Source of the DNA: Agromyces cerinus
GTDB taxonomy: Bacteria; Actinomycetota; Actinomycetes; Actinomycetales; Microbacteriaceae
Length of the DNA stretch: 64,000 nucleotides
Direction of reading: 5' to 3'
NCBI RefSeq assembly: GCF_016907835.1
Contig: NZ_JAFBCT010000001.1
Span: forward strand, 1,550,001-1,614,000
In this document: positions 41,135 through 49,123 of the stretch, in pieces
Position numbering within the stretch: the stretch's first letter is position 1
Layout: each line of letters begins with the position of its first letter
The notes under the pieces: model-generated
The model's input: the letters and a program-made list of their open reading frames with translations, nothing else
What the model was told of the DNA's origin: nothing
Databases searched by the model: none
Position numbers and translations under genes: made by a program

Positions 41135-42779
41135 GCGCAGGCTCCAGTTCGATGATGCGGTCGGCCCGGGATGCGAGTGCCGCTCGGTGGGTCGAGACGA
41201 CGACGACGCGGCCGTCTGCCGCGAGTTCGCGGAGCGCATCGCCGAGGGCGACCTCGCGGTCGGCGTCCTGCGCCGAGCTCGGTTCGTCGAGGAGCAGCAG
41301 CGGCGCGTCGCGGGCGAGCAGCCGATGGATCGCCCGGGCGGTCGCGACGCGCTGCGCCTGGCCGCCCGAAAGGCCCGATCCGCCCGGTCCGAGCCGCAGT
41401 TCGGGATCCAGCTCGACACCCGCGAGCCGGCGGGCGCGCGCGCAGAGCGCGGGGTCGGCGTCTTCGTCGCCGAGGCGCACGTTCGAGGCGATCGTTCCGG
41501 CGAGGAGCGCCGGAGTCTGCCCCGACCACGCGACCTGCGAGCGGGCGCCCGCGCCGGCGCCGAGCCGCGACCCGTCGAGCCGCGCATCGCCCTCGATCGG
41601 CACGAAGCCGAGCAGCGCCGCGAACAGGCTCGACTTGCCCGAACCGCTTTCCCCGGTCACCGCGACGAGTTCACCGCGGCGGGCTTCGAGGTCGAGGCCG
41701 TCGAGCACGACCCGGTCGCCGCGCCTGACCCTGATGCCGCGGAGCAGCAGGCCGCCACCGGCATCCGTGCCGTCGTTCATCGCGTCGACGACGACCGCCG
41801 TGTCGCGCACCGGCACCCGATGCGCCTGCTCGGCCGCGTCGAGCAGGTCGAAGGCGTCGACCGACGCGGCGACCCCCTCGGTCGACGCATGGAAGGCGGC
41901 GCCGACGTTGCGCAGCGGCAGGAACACCTCGGGCGCGAGCACCAGCACGAACAGCCCGGCGATGAGCAGCATGTCGCCTGCGACGAGGCGCAGCCCGATC
42001 GAGACGGCGACGAGCGCCACCGAGAGGCTCGCGGCGAACTCCAGCGTGAAGCCCGAGAGGAAGGTGATGCGCAGCACCTTCATGGTGTGCGAGCGGTAGT
42101 CGTCGGTGACCGCCCTGATCCGGGCGGTCTGGCGCTCCGCACGGCGGAAGAGCAGCAGCGTCGACAATCCGCCGACGACCTCGAGGAAGCCGCGCGACAG
42201 CGACGCGAGACTCTCCCACTGCCGCCGCTGCACCACCTGCGTGGCCATGCCGATGAGCGCCATGAAGACCGGGATGAGCGGCAGCACGATCACGAGCACG
42301 AGCCCCGACAACGGATCGGCGATCCATGCCATCGCGATGAGGATCGGGGTGACGACGATCGTCGACACGAGCTGCGGCAGGTACTGTCCGAAGTACGCGT
42401 CGAGGGCGTCGAGCCCCGGACCGAGCAGGGTCGCGATGCGCGCCGTCGGGAAGTCCGGAAGCCCCTCTGGCTCGGCCTCGAGCGCCGCGAGCAGTTCGCT
42501 GCGGAGCTCGGCCTTCACCCGAGTGGCGCCGGCCGAGCCCACGACGTCCCAGAGCCACGCGGCGACGGCGCGAACGGATGCCGCGGCCACGAGCAGCACG
42601 AGGAGCGGCACGCCGTCGGCCATCGGCATGCCGTCGATGAATCCCGTGACGAGGGACGCGAGTGCCCAGGCGAACGCCACGATGGCCGCGCTCTGGACCA
42701 GGGCGAGGGCGCCGCCCGCGGCGAGGAAGCCGCGAGCGGCGCGGGAGCGACGGAGGAGCCGCGGATCGAGCGGTCTCAC
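41127..42779 (-). CDS. cydD: Thiol reductant ABC exporter subunit CydD
   Basis: Partner of CydC. The 550-residue protein has six membrane helices (about residues 15-300) and a C-terminal ATPase with Walker A TGESGSGKSS, signature LSGGQAQR, Walker B LLLLDEPSSAQD and switch region VVSTHRAAL. The signature and Walker B are intact, so this half probably hydrolyses ATP. The GTG start directly follows the cydB TAG, which suggests coupled translation within cydABDC. Confidence 0.94.
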   Translation of the reverse strand: MRPLDPRLLRRSRAARGFLAAGGALALVQSAAIVAFAWALASLVTGFIDGMPMADGVPLLVLLVAAASVRAVAAWLWDVVGSAGATRVKAELRSELLAALEAEPEGLPDFPTARIATLLGPGLDALDAYFGQYLPQLVSTIVVTPILIAMAWIADPLSGLVLVIVLPLIPVFMALIGMATQVVQRRQWESLASLSRGFLEVVGGLSTLLLFRRAERQTARIRAVTDDYRSHTMKVLRITFLSGFTLEFAASLSVALVAVSIGLRLVAGDMLLIAGLFVLVLAPEVFLPLRNVGAAFHASTEGVAASVDAFDLLDAAEQAHRVPVRDTAVVVDAMNDGTDAGGGLLLRGIRVRRGDRVVLDGLDLEARRGELVAVTGESGSGKSSLFAALLGFVPIEGDARLDGSRLGAGAGARSQVAWSGQTPALLAGTIASNVRLGDEDADPALCARARRLAGVELDPELRLGPGGSGLSGGQAQRVATARAIHRLLARDAPLLLLDEPSSAQDADREVALGDALRELAADGRVVVVSTHRAALASRADRIIELEPAHV

Positions 42780-43784
42780 CTAGTGCGCTGCCGCCTCGAT
42801 CGACGCGCGGGAGACGCGCTTGCGGAACACCCAGTACGTCCACCCCTGGTAGAGCAGCACGAGCGGGAGGCAGAACACGGCCACCCAGCTCATGACGGTG
42901 AGCGTGTAGGTCGTGCTCGAGGCGTTCTCGATGGTGAGGCTGTTCGCCGGATCGTTCGAGGCGGGCATCACGTCGGGGAACAGCGCCGCGAAGAGGGCGA
43001 ACACCGCAGCAGCGACCGTGATGGCGAGCAGGGTGAACGCGATGCCCTCCGCCCCGCGCAGGTTCGCGATCCATCCGCCGATGAGGGCCACCGCGGCGAC
43101 GGCCGCGAGGATCCAGAACCAGAGCGTGCCGAAGGCGAGCCCCGTCCAGAGCAGGAACGACGCGGCGACGACGATCGTGATGAGGCCCGACTTCGTGGCG
43201 AGTCGTCTCGCACGCTCCCGCAGATCTCCCTCGGTCTTCAGCGAGGCGAACACCACGCCATGGGTGAAGAAGAGCAGCAGGGTCGTGACGCCGCCGAGCA
43301 GCGCGTACGGGTTCAGCAGGTCGAAGAGCGTCCCCGTGTAGTTGTGATCCGCGTCGAGCGGCACACCCTGCACGATGTTGGCGAACGCGACGCCCCAGAG
43401 GAGCGCCGGCACCGCCGACCCGACGACGATCATGCCGTCGAACCACTTCTTCCAGCGCGACTCGGGTCGCTGGTGGCGGTACTCGAACGAGACACCGCGA
43501 GCGATGAGCGCGAGCAGGATGAGCAGCAACGCGAGGTAGAACCCGGAGAAGAGCGTGGCGTACCACTCGGGGAACGCGGCGAAGAGCGAGGCGCCGGCGA
43601 CGATCACCCACGTCTCGTTCAGGTCCCAGACGGGGCCGATCGTGTTGATCAGCACGCGACGATCGGTCTCGTCCTTCCCGAGGAACGGGAGGGACATGCC
43701 GATGCCGAAGTCGAATCCGTCGAGCACGAAGTAGCCGACGAACATGAAGGCGACGATCCAGAACCAGAGCACTGTGAGATCCAT
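42780..43784 (-). CDS. cydB: Cytochrome bd ubiquinol/menaquinol oxidase subunit II
   Basis: Membrane subunit of the bd-type terminal oxidase. The 334-residue protein has eight to nine hydrophobic helices. It starts with the family signature FWIVAFMFVGYFVLDGFDFG, and INTIGPVWDLNETWVI with FPEWYATLFSGFYLALL (split) mark the second and third helices. It supports CydA structurally. It begins ten bases after the cydA stop. In actinobacteria the enzyme oxidises menaquinol and protects respiration under low oxygen or cytochrome bcc-aa3 inhibition. Confidence 0.97.
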   Translation of the reverse strand: MDLTVLWFWIVAFMFVGYFVLDGFDFGIGMSLPFLGKDETDRRVLINTIGPVWDLNETWVIVAGASLFAAFPEWYATLFSGFYLALLLILLALIARGVSFEYRHQRPESRWKKWFDGMIVVGSAVPALLWGVAFANIVQGVPLDADHNYTGTLFDLLNPYALLGGVTTLLLFFTHGVVFASLKTEGDLRERARRLATKSGLITIVVAASFLLWTGLAFGTLWFWILAAVAAVALIGGWIANLRGAEGIAFTLLAITVAAAVFALFAALFPDVMPASNDPANSLTIENASSTTYTLTVMSWVAVFCLPLVLLYQGWTYWVFRKRVSRASIEAAAH

Positions 43785-43794
43785 GGGTGTCCTC

Positions 43795-45207
43795 CTAGTA
43801 GACCGTCGAGGCGGGTTCGACGCGGCCGGTTTCGGGATCGGGTTCGCCGAGCTCCGCTGGGCCCTTCTTGATGGCCCGGATGATGAGGCGCACCTCGACG
43901 ACCGCGAGGATGCCGTAGATGAGGGTGAACGCCACGAGGGAGATGAGCACGTCGAGCCCGGTGACGTTCGGCGACACCGCCGATTCGGTGGGCAGCAGGC
44001 TGAACACGATCCAGGGTTGCCTGCCCATCTCGGTGAAGATCCAGCCGACGATCATCGCGGCGAGCGAGAGCGGGAAGCTCCAGATGGCGACCTTCCAGAT
44101 CCAGGCCTGCTTGGGCATGCGGCCCTTGCGGGTGAGCCAGAGGCCGACCACGGCGACGAGCACGTGAGCGAGGCCGAGGCCGATCATCCAGCGGAACGAC
44201 CAGTAGGTGACCCAGATGATGGGCGTGTAGTCGCCGGGCCCGTAGAGCTCCTGGTACTGCGCCTGGAGGTCGTTGATGCCCTCGACGCAGCCGTCGAAGG
44301 TGTGCGTCGAGAGGAACGAGAGCAGGTACGGCACGCGGATCGAGAAGAGTTCGCTCGTGCCGTCGGGGGTGCCGAGGGTGAACAGCGAGAACGAGGCATC
44401 CGCCCCGCATGCGGTGTCGTACATCGCCTCGGCGGCGGCCATCTTCATCGGCTGGGTCGCCACCATGGCGAGGCTGAGCTGGTCGCCGAAGAGCGTCGTG
44501 AGGATGCCCGAACCGACCATGACCCAGAGGCCGAACTTCAGTGCGGGGCGCATCGAGTCGAGGTGCTGGTTGCGGGCGAGGTGCCAGGCCGCGGCGCTGA
44601 TGATGAGGCCGGCGGCCACCATGAAGCTCGCCGCGATCGTGTGCGGGAACGCCGCGAGCGCCACGGGGTTCGACAGCAGCGCGCCGATGTCGACGAGCTC
44701 CGCGCGCCCTCGTTCGACGTTCATCTCGTAGCCGACGGGGTTCTGCATGAACGCGTTCGCGGCGATGATGAAGTACGCCGAGGCGATCGAGCCGATGGCC
44801 GTGCACCAGATCGTCGCGAGGTGGAGGCCGCGGGGCAGCTTGTCCCAGCCGAAGATCCAGAGGCCGATGAACGTCGCCTCGAAGAAGAAGGCGAGCAGGC
44901 CCTCGAGCGCGAGCGGGGCCCCGAACACGTCGCCGACGAAGCGCGAGTACTCCGACCAGTTCATGCCGAACTGGAACTCCTGCACGATGCCCGTCACGAC
45001 GCCCATGGCGAAGTTGATGAGGAAGATCGTGCCGAAGAACTTCGTGATCTTCAGGTACTCGAGCTTGCCGGTGCGGTACCACGCGGTCTGGAACACGGCC
45101 GTGGAGGTCGCGAGGCCGATGGTGATCGGGACGAACAGGAAGTGGTAGACGGTGGTGAGCCCGAACTGCCATCGGGCGAGCAGCAGCGGGTCCAGCAGCT
45201 CGTTCAC
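43795..45207 (-). CDS. cydA: Cytochrome bd ubiquinol/menaquinol oxidase subunit I
   Basis: Catalytic heme-carrying subunit. The 470-residue protein keeps the heme ligands: His22 in TTVYHFLFVP (b595/d side), the Glu in LLAFFFEATFIGLW, His in FPHTIAASFMVAAG and Met in YWSFRWMIGLG (b558). GRQPW follows. The Q-loop between helices is the short form. The GTG start at 45207 is preceded by GAAAGGGG. The 5' region holds two BlaI-like operators and one CGGATGCC octamer at the start codon. First gene of cydABDC, divergent from blaI. Confidence 0.96.
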   Translation of the reverse strand: MNELLDPLLLARWQFGLTTVYHFLFVPITIGLATSTAVFQTAWYRTGKLEYLKITKFFGTIFLINFAMGVVTGIVQEFQFGMNWSEYSRFVGDVFGAPLALEGLLAFFFEATFIGLWIFGWDKLPRGLHLATIWCTAIGSIASAYFIIAANAFMQNPVGYEMNVERGRAELVDIGALLSNPVALAAFPHTIAASFMVAAGLIISAAAWHLARNQHLDSMRPALKFGLWVMVGSGILTTLFGDQLSLAMVATQPMKMAAAEAMYDTACGADASFSLFTLGTPDGTSELFSIRVPYLLSFLSTHTFDGCVEGINDLQAQYQELYGPGDYTPIIWVTYWSFRWMIGLGLAHVLVAVVGLWLTRKGRMPKQAWIWKVAIWSFPLSLAAMIVGWIFTEMGRQPWIVFSLLPTESAVSPNVTGLDVLISLVAFTLIYGILAVVEVRLIIRAIKKGPAELGEPDPETGRVEPASTVY

Positions 45208-45248
45208 GGATGCCCCTTTCACACGCGATCGCAAGCGACGCGGTCTTT

Positions 45249-45267
45249 GTTCTACACGCAGTAGAAC
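45249..45267. promoter_or_regulatory. BlaI-like operator 1 (GTTCTAC-N5-GTAGAAC)
   Basis: A perfect seven-base inverted repeat with a five-base spacer, centred at 45258. It lies 42 bases before cydA (on its strand) and 52 bases before blaI. It resembles the dyads bound by BlaI/MecI winged-helix dimers. Confidence 0.7.
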
Positions 45268-45270
45268 CTT

Positions 45271-45289
45271 CTTCTACGAAGCGTAGAAC
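45271..45289. promoter_or_regulatory. BlaI-like operator 2 (TTCTACG-N3-CGTAGAA)
   Basis: A second perfect dyad sharing TTCTAC/GTAGAA with operator 1, with its centre 22 bases away, about two helical turns. The pair occupies the only space where both divergent promoters can lie. Confidence 0.7.
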
Positions 45290-45318
45290 AAATCGCCCGA
45301 CGACGGTAGTCTGGAGGC

Positions 45319-45693
45319 ATGGCGAGTCTCGGCGAACTGGAGCGCTCCGTGATGGAGGTGCTGTGGTCGCGCGACGCCGCGCTCACGGCGAACGAGTTGC
45401 GCGACGCCCTCGCCCTCAGCGATGGCGAGCCCGGCCGCGCCGTCGCGACGACGACCGTGCTGACCGTGCTGTCCCGACTCGAGCGCAAGGGCTTCGTGTC
45501 GCGCGCCCGCGACACCCGCCCGCACCGCTACCGGGCGCTGCTCACTCGCGAAGAGCACACCGCAGAGCTCATGCACGAGGTGCTCGACCGTGCCAGCGAT
45601 CGCGATGCCGCGCTCGCCAGGTTCGTCGGCACCGTCAGCGCCGGTGAGGCCGCAACGCTGCGGCGCCTGCTCGACGACCTCTCGCGATCCTGA
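45319..45693 (+). CDS. blaI: BlaI/MecI/CopY family transcriptional regulator
   Basis: A 124-residue repressor: the winged helix (about 1-75) reads LGELERSVMEVLW, then TTTVLTVLSRLERKGFV as recognition helix and wing. The C-terminal helices (about 85-124) form the dimer interface. In Gram-positives such repressors are removed by a BlaR-type protease. Here the next gene is an M56 peptidase without an evident penicillin-sensor domain. Ribosome site CTGGAGG. It very probably binds the two dyads just upstream and so could control both itself and cydABDC. In Mycobacterium tuberculosis the homologue has been reported to regulate blaC and respiratory/ATP synthase genes. Confidence 0.93.
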   Translation: MASLGELERSVMEVLWSRDAALTANELRDALALSDGEPGRAVATTTVLTVLSRLERKGFVSRARDTRPHRYRALLTREEHTAELMHEVLDRASDRDAALARFVGTVSAGEAATLRRLLDDLSRS

Positions 45694-45695
45694 CG

Positions 45696-46631
45696 ATGCT
45701 CGCCGTCGCCGTGCTGCTCGGCGGATTCGCACTCCTGCTCGCGTGGCCGATCCCCCTCGTGCTGTCGCGCGCCTCCTGGCCGAACCGATCCCCGGCGATC
45801 GCCCTCGCACTCTGGCAGGCGATCGCACTCGGCGGCGGCCTCTCGATGATCGGCTGCCTGCTCGTCTTCGGCGCGTCTCCGGCCGGATCGCTGCTGGGCG
45901 CGGCCCAGGCCCTGCTCCCCCTTCTCTTCACCGGCCCGATCCCGCCCGAGTTCGGCGTCGTGCACCTCGCCGCGCTCACGCTCGCCGCCGGACTCGCCCT
46001 GCACCTCGCCCTCAACCTCGCACTCACGGCGGTGCGCGCCGAGCGCGAACGCCGCCGCCAACATCAGCTCATCGACCTGCTCAGCGACCCGATGCCCGGT
46101 CAGCCGAGAACTCGCGTGCTCGCCCATCCGGTGCCCCTCGCCTACTGCGTGCCGGGCATCCGCTCCGCGACGGTGCTCACCGACGGCCTCATCGACGCGC
46201 TCGACGAAGCCGAACTGCGGGCCGTCATCGCGCACGAGCGCGCGCACCTCGACCAGTTGCACCATCTCGTGCTCCTCGCGTTCCGGGCCTGGCACAGCGC
46301 GCTGCCCTGGTTCCCGATCGCCAACCGCGCCGAACGGTCGGTGGCTCTCCTCGCCGAGATGCTCGCCGACGACCATGCACGTCGCGAGTCCGACGACGAG
46401 GCGCTCCGCCGCGCGATGCTGCAGGTCGGCAGCGGCGGCGAGCCCGGCGCGTATGCCGACTCCGGCGGCGTCGTTCCCGACGTCACGATGCTCGAGGCGC
46501 GGCTCGCCCGGCTCGACGAACCCCAGCAGCTCTCCGGCCCGCTGACCGGTTCCGCCGTCGTGTGGACCGCGGCGATCATCGTCGCCGTGCCGATCGTCGC
46601 GCTGCTCGCAACGCTCGGCGCGCTCGCCTGA
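45696..46631 (+). CDS. M56 family membrane metallopeptidase
   Basis: A 311-residue protein with four predicted helices (about 1-25, 42-65, 85-110 and 285-310). A cytoplasmic zinc-protease domain lies between the third and last helices. The HExxH-type site is AHERAHLDQLHH near residue 184, and the third ligand lies in LLAEMLADDHA near 223. It starts two bases after the BlaI stop, so the two form the classic repressor/protease pair. The extracellular sensor domain of BlaR1/MecR1 is absent, so the inducing signal is unlikely to be direct beta-lactam acylation. An inverted repeat at 46665-46682 follows. Confidence 0.9.
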   Translation: MLAVAVLLGGFALLLAWPIPLVLSRASWPNRSPAIALALWQAIALGGGLSMIGCLLVFGASPAGSLLGAAQALLPLLFTGPIPPEFGVVHLAALTLAAGLALHLALNLALTAVRAERERRRQHQLIDLLSDPMPGQPRTRVLAHPVPLAYCVPGIRSATVLTDGLIDALDEAELRAVIAHERAHLDQLHHLVLLAFRAWHSALPWFPIANRAERSVALLAEMLADDHARRESDDEALRRAMLQVGSGGEPGAYADSGGVVPDVTMLEARLARLDEPQQLSGPLTGSAVVWTAAIIVAVPIVALLATLGALA

Positions 46632-46664
46632 CCCCGACCACGGTACGAGCCGCTCCCCCGGCGA

Positions 46665-46682
46665 ATCAGACCCGAGTCTGAT
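46665..46682. repeat. Short inverted repeat between M56 gene and dedA
   Basis: ATCAGAC-CCGA-GTCTGAT, a seven-base-pair stem with a four-base loop, 33 bases after the M56 stop. It is either a weak terminator or a dedA operator. The TACGCT box that follows (about 46705) ends six bases before the dedA ATG. Confidence 0.4.
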
Positions 46683-46716
46683 GCCGGCGCCCAGCGCGCC
46701 TCGCTACGCTCGAACG

Positions 46717-47460
46717 ATGAACGAGATCCTCGACTGGATTCTCGACACCGTCCAGGCTGTCGATCCGATCGCCCGCACCCTGCTCGCCGGGCTCGGAATG
46801 CTGCTCGAGACGTCGGTGCTCATCGGACTCGTCGTGCCGGGCGACACGATCGTGATCGTGGCCTCGACGGCCATCGACGGAGCGGGCGAGTACTTCGCGC
46901 TCACGATCACCGTCATCGTCGGCGCATTGATCGGCGAGAGCATCGGGTTCGCCCTCGGCCGCTGGTTCGGTCCGCACATCCACCGATCGTGGGTCGGGCG
47001 CAAGATCGGCGACGAGAACTGGTCGCGCGCCGAGCGCTATCTCGACCGACGCGGTGGCCCCGCGGTCTTCATCTCCCGCTTCCTGCCCGTGCTGCACTCG
47101 CTCATCCCGCTCACCGTCGGCATGAGCTCGATGCGGTACCGCAAGTTCATGGCGTGGACGGTGCCCGCGTGCGTCATCTGGGCGTTCTCCTACGTGACCG
47201 TCGGCTGGCTCGCCGCCGGGAGCTACCGCGAACTGAGCCGCGAGCTGCACTGGGCGGGCTACCTGTTCGTCGGCGTCATCGCCCTCTTCCTCGCCGCCGT
47301 CTGGGGCGTGAAGAAACTCCTCGTCCGCTCCGAGGCCAAGCACATGACCGCCACGGATGCCCCGGCCCACGAGCCGTCCGAGGCTGCGGCGGGCGCAGCC
47401 GACGACGAAGGGTCGGATGCCGCGGCATCCGACCCCTCGAATCTCGACGCGAACCGCTAG
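46717..47460 (+). CDS. DedA family membrane protein (SNARE-associated/VTT domain)
   Basis: A 247-residue inner-membrane protein of the DedA family, recently linked to flipping of undecaprenyl phosphate or phosphatidylethanolamine and to envelope homeostasis. The VTT domain shows GDTIVIVAS, the GALIGESIGFALGRWFG glycine helix, and FISRFLPVLHSLIPLTVGMS with its conserved Arg-Phe-x-Pro. Four to five helices are followed by a 40-residue Ala/Asp-rich tail. No Shine-Dalgarno is present; a TACGCT box six bases before the ATG suggests leaderless transcription. The stop TAG overlaps the convergent proX stop (CTAG), and a 26-bp palindrome lies inside the tail codons. Confidence 0.92.
   Translation: MNEILDWILDTVQAVDPIARTLLAGLGMLLETSVLIGLVVPGDTIVIVASTAIDGAGEYFALTITVIVGALIGESIGFALGRWFGPHIHRSWVGRKIGDENWSRAERYLDRRGGPAVFISRFLPVLHSLIPLTVGMSSMRYRKFMAWTVPACVIWAFSYVTVGWLAAGSYRELSRELHWAGYLFVGVIALFLAAVWGVKKLLVRSEAKHMTATDAPAHEPSEAAAGAADDEGSDAAASDPSNLDANR
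47410..47435. terminator. 26-bp perfect palindrome at the dedA 3' end (inverted CGGATGCC pair)
   Basis: The 26 bases are a perfect palindrome whose arms contain CGGATGCC and GGCATCCG back to back around GC. It lies inside the last codons of dedA and 21 bases beyond the proX stop. It can act as a terminator for proX and is in effect a bidirectional hairpin for both genes. Confidence 0.65.
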
Positions 47461-48383
47461 AACAGCGACTTCTCGGCGAGCCAGTCCTTCGCGATCTGGT
47501 CGGCCGACTGCTGCTCGTCGACACTCAGCGCGTTGAGCGCGACGAGGTCTTCGGCACTGAGCGCGGCGCTCACGGTGTTGATGACGTCGGCGATCTCATC
47601 GGTGACCTTCTCGCTCACGACCGGCACGACGTTCGAAGCCAGGAAGAGCCCCTCGGGGTCTTCGAGCGTCACGAGGTCGTTGGCCTTGATGTTCGGGTCG
47701 GCGCTGTAGATGTTCACGAGCTGCACCTGGTCGTCCACGAGCGCCTTGAGGGTGAGCGGGCCGCCGCTGTCCTCGATCGGCGTGAAGGCCACGTCGACCC
47801 CGTAGACCGACTTGAGCCCTTCGGGACCGTACGGGCGCGTCTCGAGTTCGGAGTTGCCGCCCAGGGTCAGCGGAGTCGTGACCTTCGCGAGGTCGGCGAG
47901 GCTCGTCACGCCGTTGGCGTCCGAGAACTCCTTCGTGACGTTGTACGAATCCTGATCGGTCGCCGACGACTGGTCGAGCACACGCAGGCCCTCGGGCAGC
48001 GAGGTCTCGAGTTCGGCGTAGACGTCGTCGCTCGTCGTCGCCGTCGTGTCGGGCACGTAGTACTGGAGCAGATTGCCCGTGTACTCGGGGAAGACGTCGA
48101 TCTCGCCCGCTTCGATCTCGGGGATGTAGACCTCCCGCTGGCCGATGCGGAACTGCCGATCGACCGTGAAGCCGTTCTCCTCGAGCGCCTGCGCGTAGAT
48201 CTCGGCGATGATCTCGTTGGAGTAGTAGTCCTGCGAACCGACGACGATCGTCTCCGACGACGCGCCGTCGGTGCTCGATCCGCTGTCCAGCGGATCGCCC
48301 GACGCGCACCCTGCCAGGGCCACTGTCGCCCCGACCGCGACTGCTGCGAGTGCAACGAGCCGGCCTTTTCCTGCGGTGTTCAT
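47457..48383 (-). CDS. Glycine betaine/choline-type ABC transporter substrate-binding lipoprotein (OpuCC/ProX-like)
   Basis: A 308-residue lipoprotein: the signal peptide ends in LAGC with the lipidated Cys at 26. The OpuAC-type domain follows (IVVGSQDYYSNEIIAEIY near 45, then IEAGEIDVFPEYTGNLL). The FPEYTGN segment is typical of the OpuC/OsmoX branch binding quaternary ammonium compounds. The C-terminus (LSAEDLVALNALSVDEQ, then IAKDWLAEKSLF) matches the family. The ATG overlaps the upstream permease stop by four bases. The substrate (betaine, choline or carnitine) cannot be decided. Confidence 0.93.
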   Translation of the reverse strand: MNTAGKGRLVALAAVAVGATVALAGCASGDPLDSGSSTDGASSETIVVGSQDYYSNEIIAEIYAQALEENGFTVDRQFRIGQREVYIPEIEAGEIDVFPEYTGNLLQYYVPDTTATTSDDVYAELETSLPEGLRVLDQSSATDQDSYNVTKEFSDANGVTSLADLAKVTTPLTLGGNSELETRPYGPEGLKSVYGVDVAFTPIEDSGGPLTLKALVDDQVQLVNIYSADPNIKANDLVTLEDPEGLFLASNVVPVVSEKVTDEIADVINTVSAALSAEDLVALNALSVDEQQSADQIAKDWLAEKSLF

Positions 48384-49123
48384 TCTGGATTCCCTTCGGT
48401 GATGGGTCGCCCCACGACCGCTCGTGGCCGGGGCGGCCGCGAGCGGAGCTCTCTGGTTCTGTTCGCCCGCACGCCGGCGGGCACGACGAGGCGCTGGATG
48501 ATCGCGAAGAGGCCGTCGATGGCGAGGGCGAGCAGGATCACGAGGATCGAGCCGCCGAGCATCTCGGCGTAGTCGCGGGTCTTCAGTCCGGCGAAGATGA
48601 AGCGGCCGAGCCCGTCGTCGGCGATGTAGGCGGCGAGTGTCGCGGTCGCGATGATCTGGAGCGTGGCCGAGCGGATGCCGCCGACGATGATCGGCATGCC
48701 GAGCGGCACCTCGACCCTGCCGATGATCTGCCCCTCGCGCATGCCCATCGCCCGCGCAGCGTCGACCGTGCGTCGGTCGACGGACTCCAGCCCCGAGTAG
48801 GCGCCGGCGAGCAGCGGCGGCAGTGCGAGCACGACCAGTGCGATGATCGGCGCCTGGAGGCCGATGCCGAGCCACAGTGCCAGGAGCGTGAGCAGGCCCA
48901 GTGTCGGCAGCGCGCGCAACCCGCCGGAGACCGTCACGACGAGTTCCTTGCCGCGGCCGGTGTGCCCGACCAGCATGCCGATCGGCAGGGCGATGAGCGC
49001 TGAGATCACGAGCACGGTCGCCGAGATCGCGAGGTGCTGGGCGATGCGCTCGGGGATCGACCCCGCCCCGGTCCAGTTGGCCGGGTCGAGGATCCAGGCG
49101 ATGCCCTCGAGCAGGAGGTTCAT
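48380..49123 (-). CDS. Betaine/choline ABC transporter permease (second)
   Basis: A 247-residue permease with five to six helices and the BPD_transp_1 fold. The ATPase-contacting loop reads DAARAMGMREGQIIGRVEVPLGMP (about residues 121-144; EAA-type). The C-terminal 25 residues are basic and Pro-rich. The start ATG overlaps the preceding permease stop by four bases and the stop overlaps the lipoprotein start. An in-frame extension upstream is ruled out by the overlapping permease. It forms the channel with the permease at 49120. Confidence 0.92.
   Translation of the reverse strand: MNLLLEGIAWILDPANWTGAGSIPERIAQHLAISATVLVISALIALPIGMLVGHTGRGKELVVTVSGGLRALPTLGLLTLLALWLGIGLQAPIIALVVLALPPLLAGAYSGLESVDRRTVDAARAMGMREGQIIGRVEVPLGMPIIVGGIRSATLQIIATATLAAYIADDGLGRFIFAGLKTRDYAEMLGGSILVILLALAIDGLFAIIQRLVVPAGVRANRTRELRSRPPRPRAVVGRPITEGNPE

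Noticed and set aside
39410..41587. Apparent cydC fusion with an upstream 151-residue Arg-rich extension
   Set aside because: The extension lies in cydD; CydC-type sequence begins at the ATG at 41134.
41055..43871. Very long open frame on the plus strand opposite cydD/cydB
   Set aside because: High-GC shadow of well-supported genes; composition is Arg/Glu/His-rich without any domain, and the other strand holds clear cyd genes.
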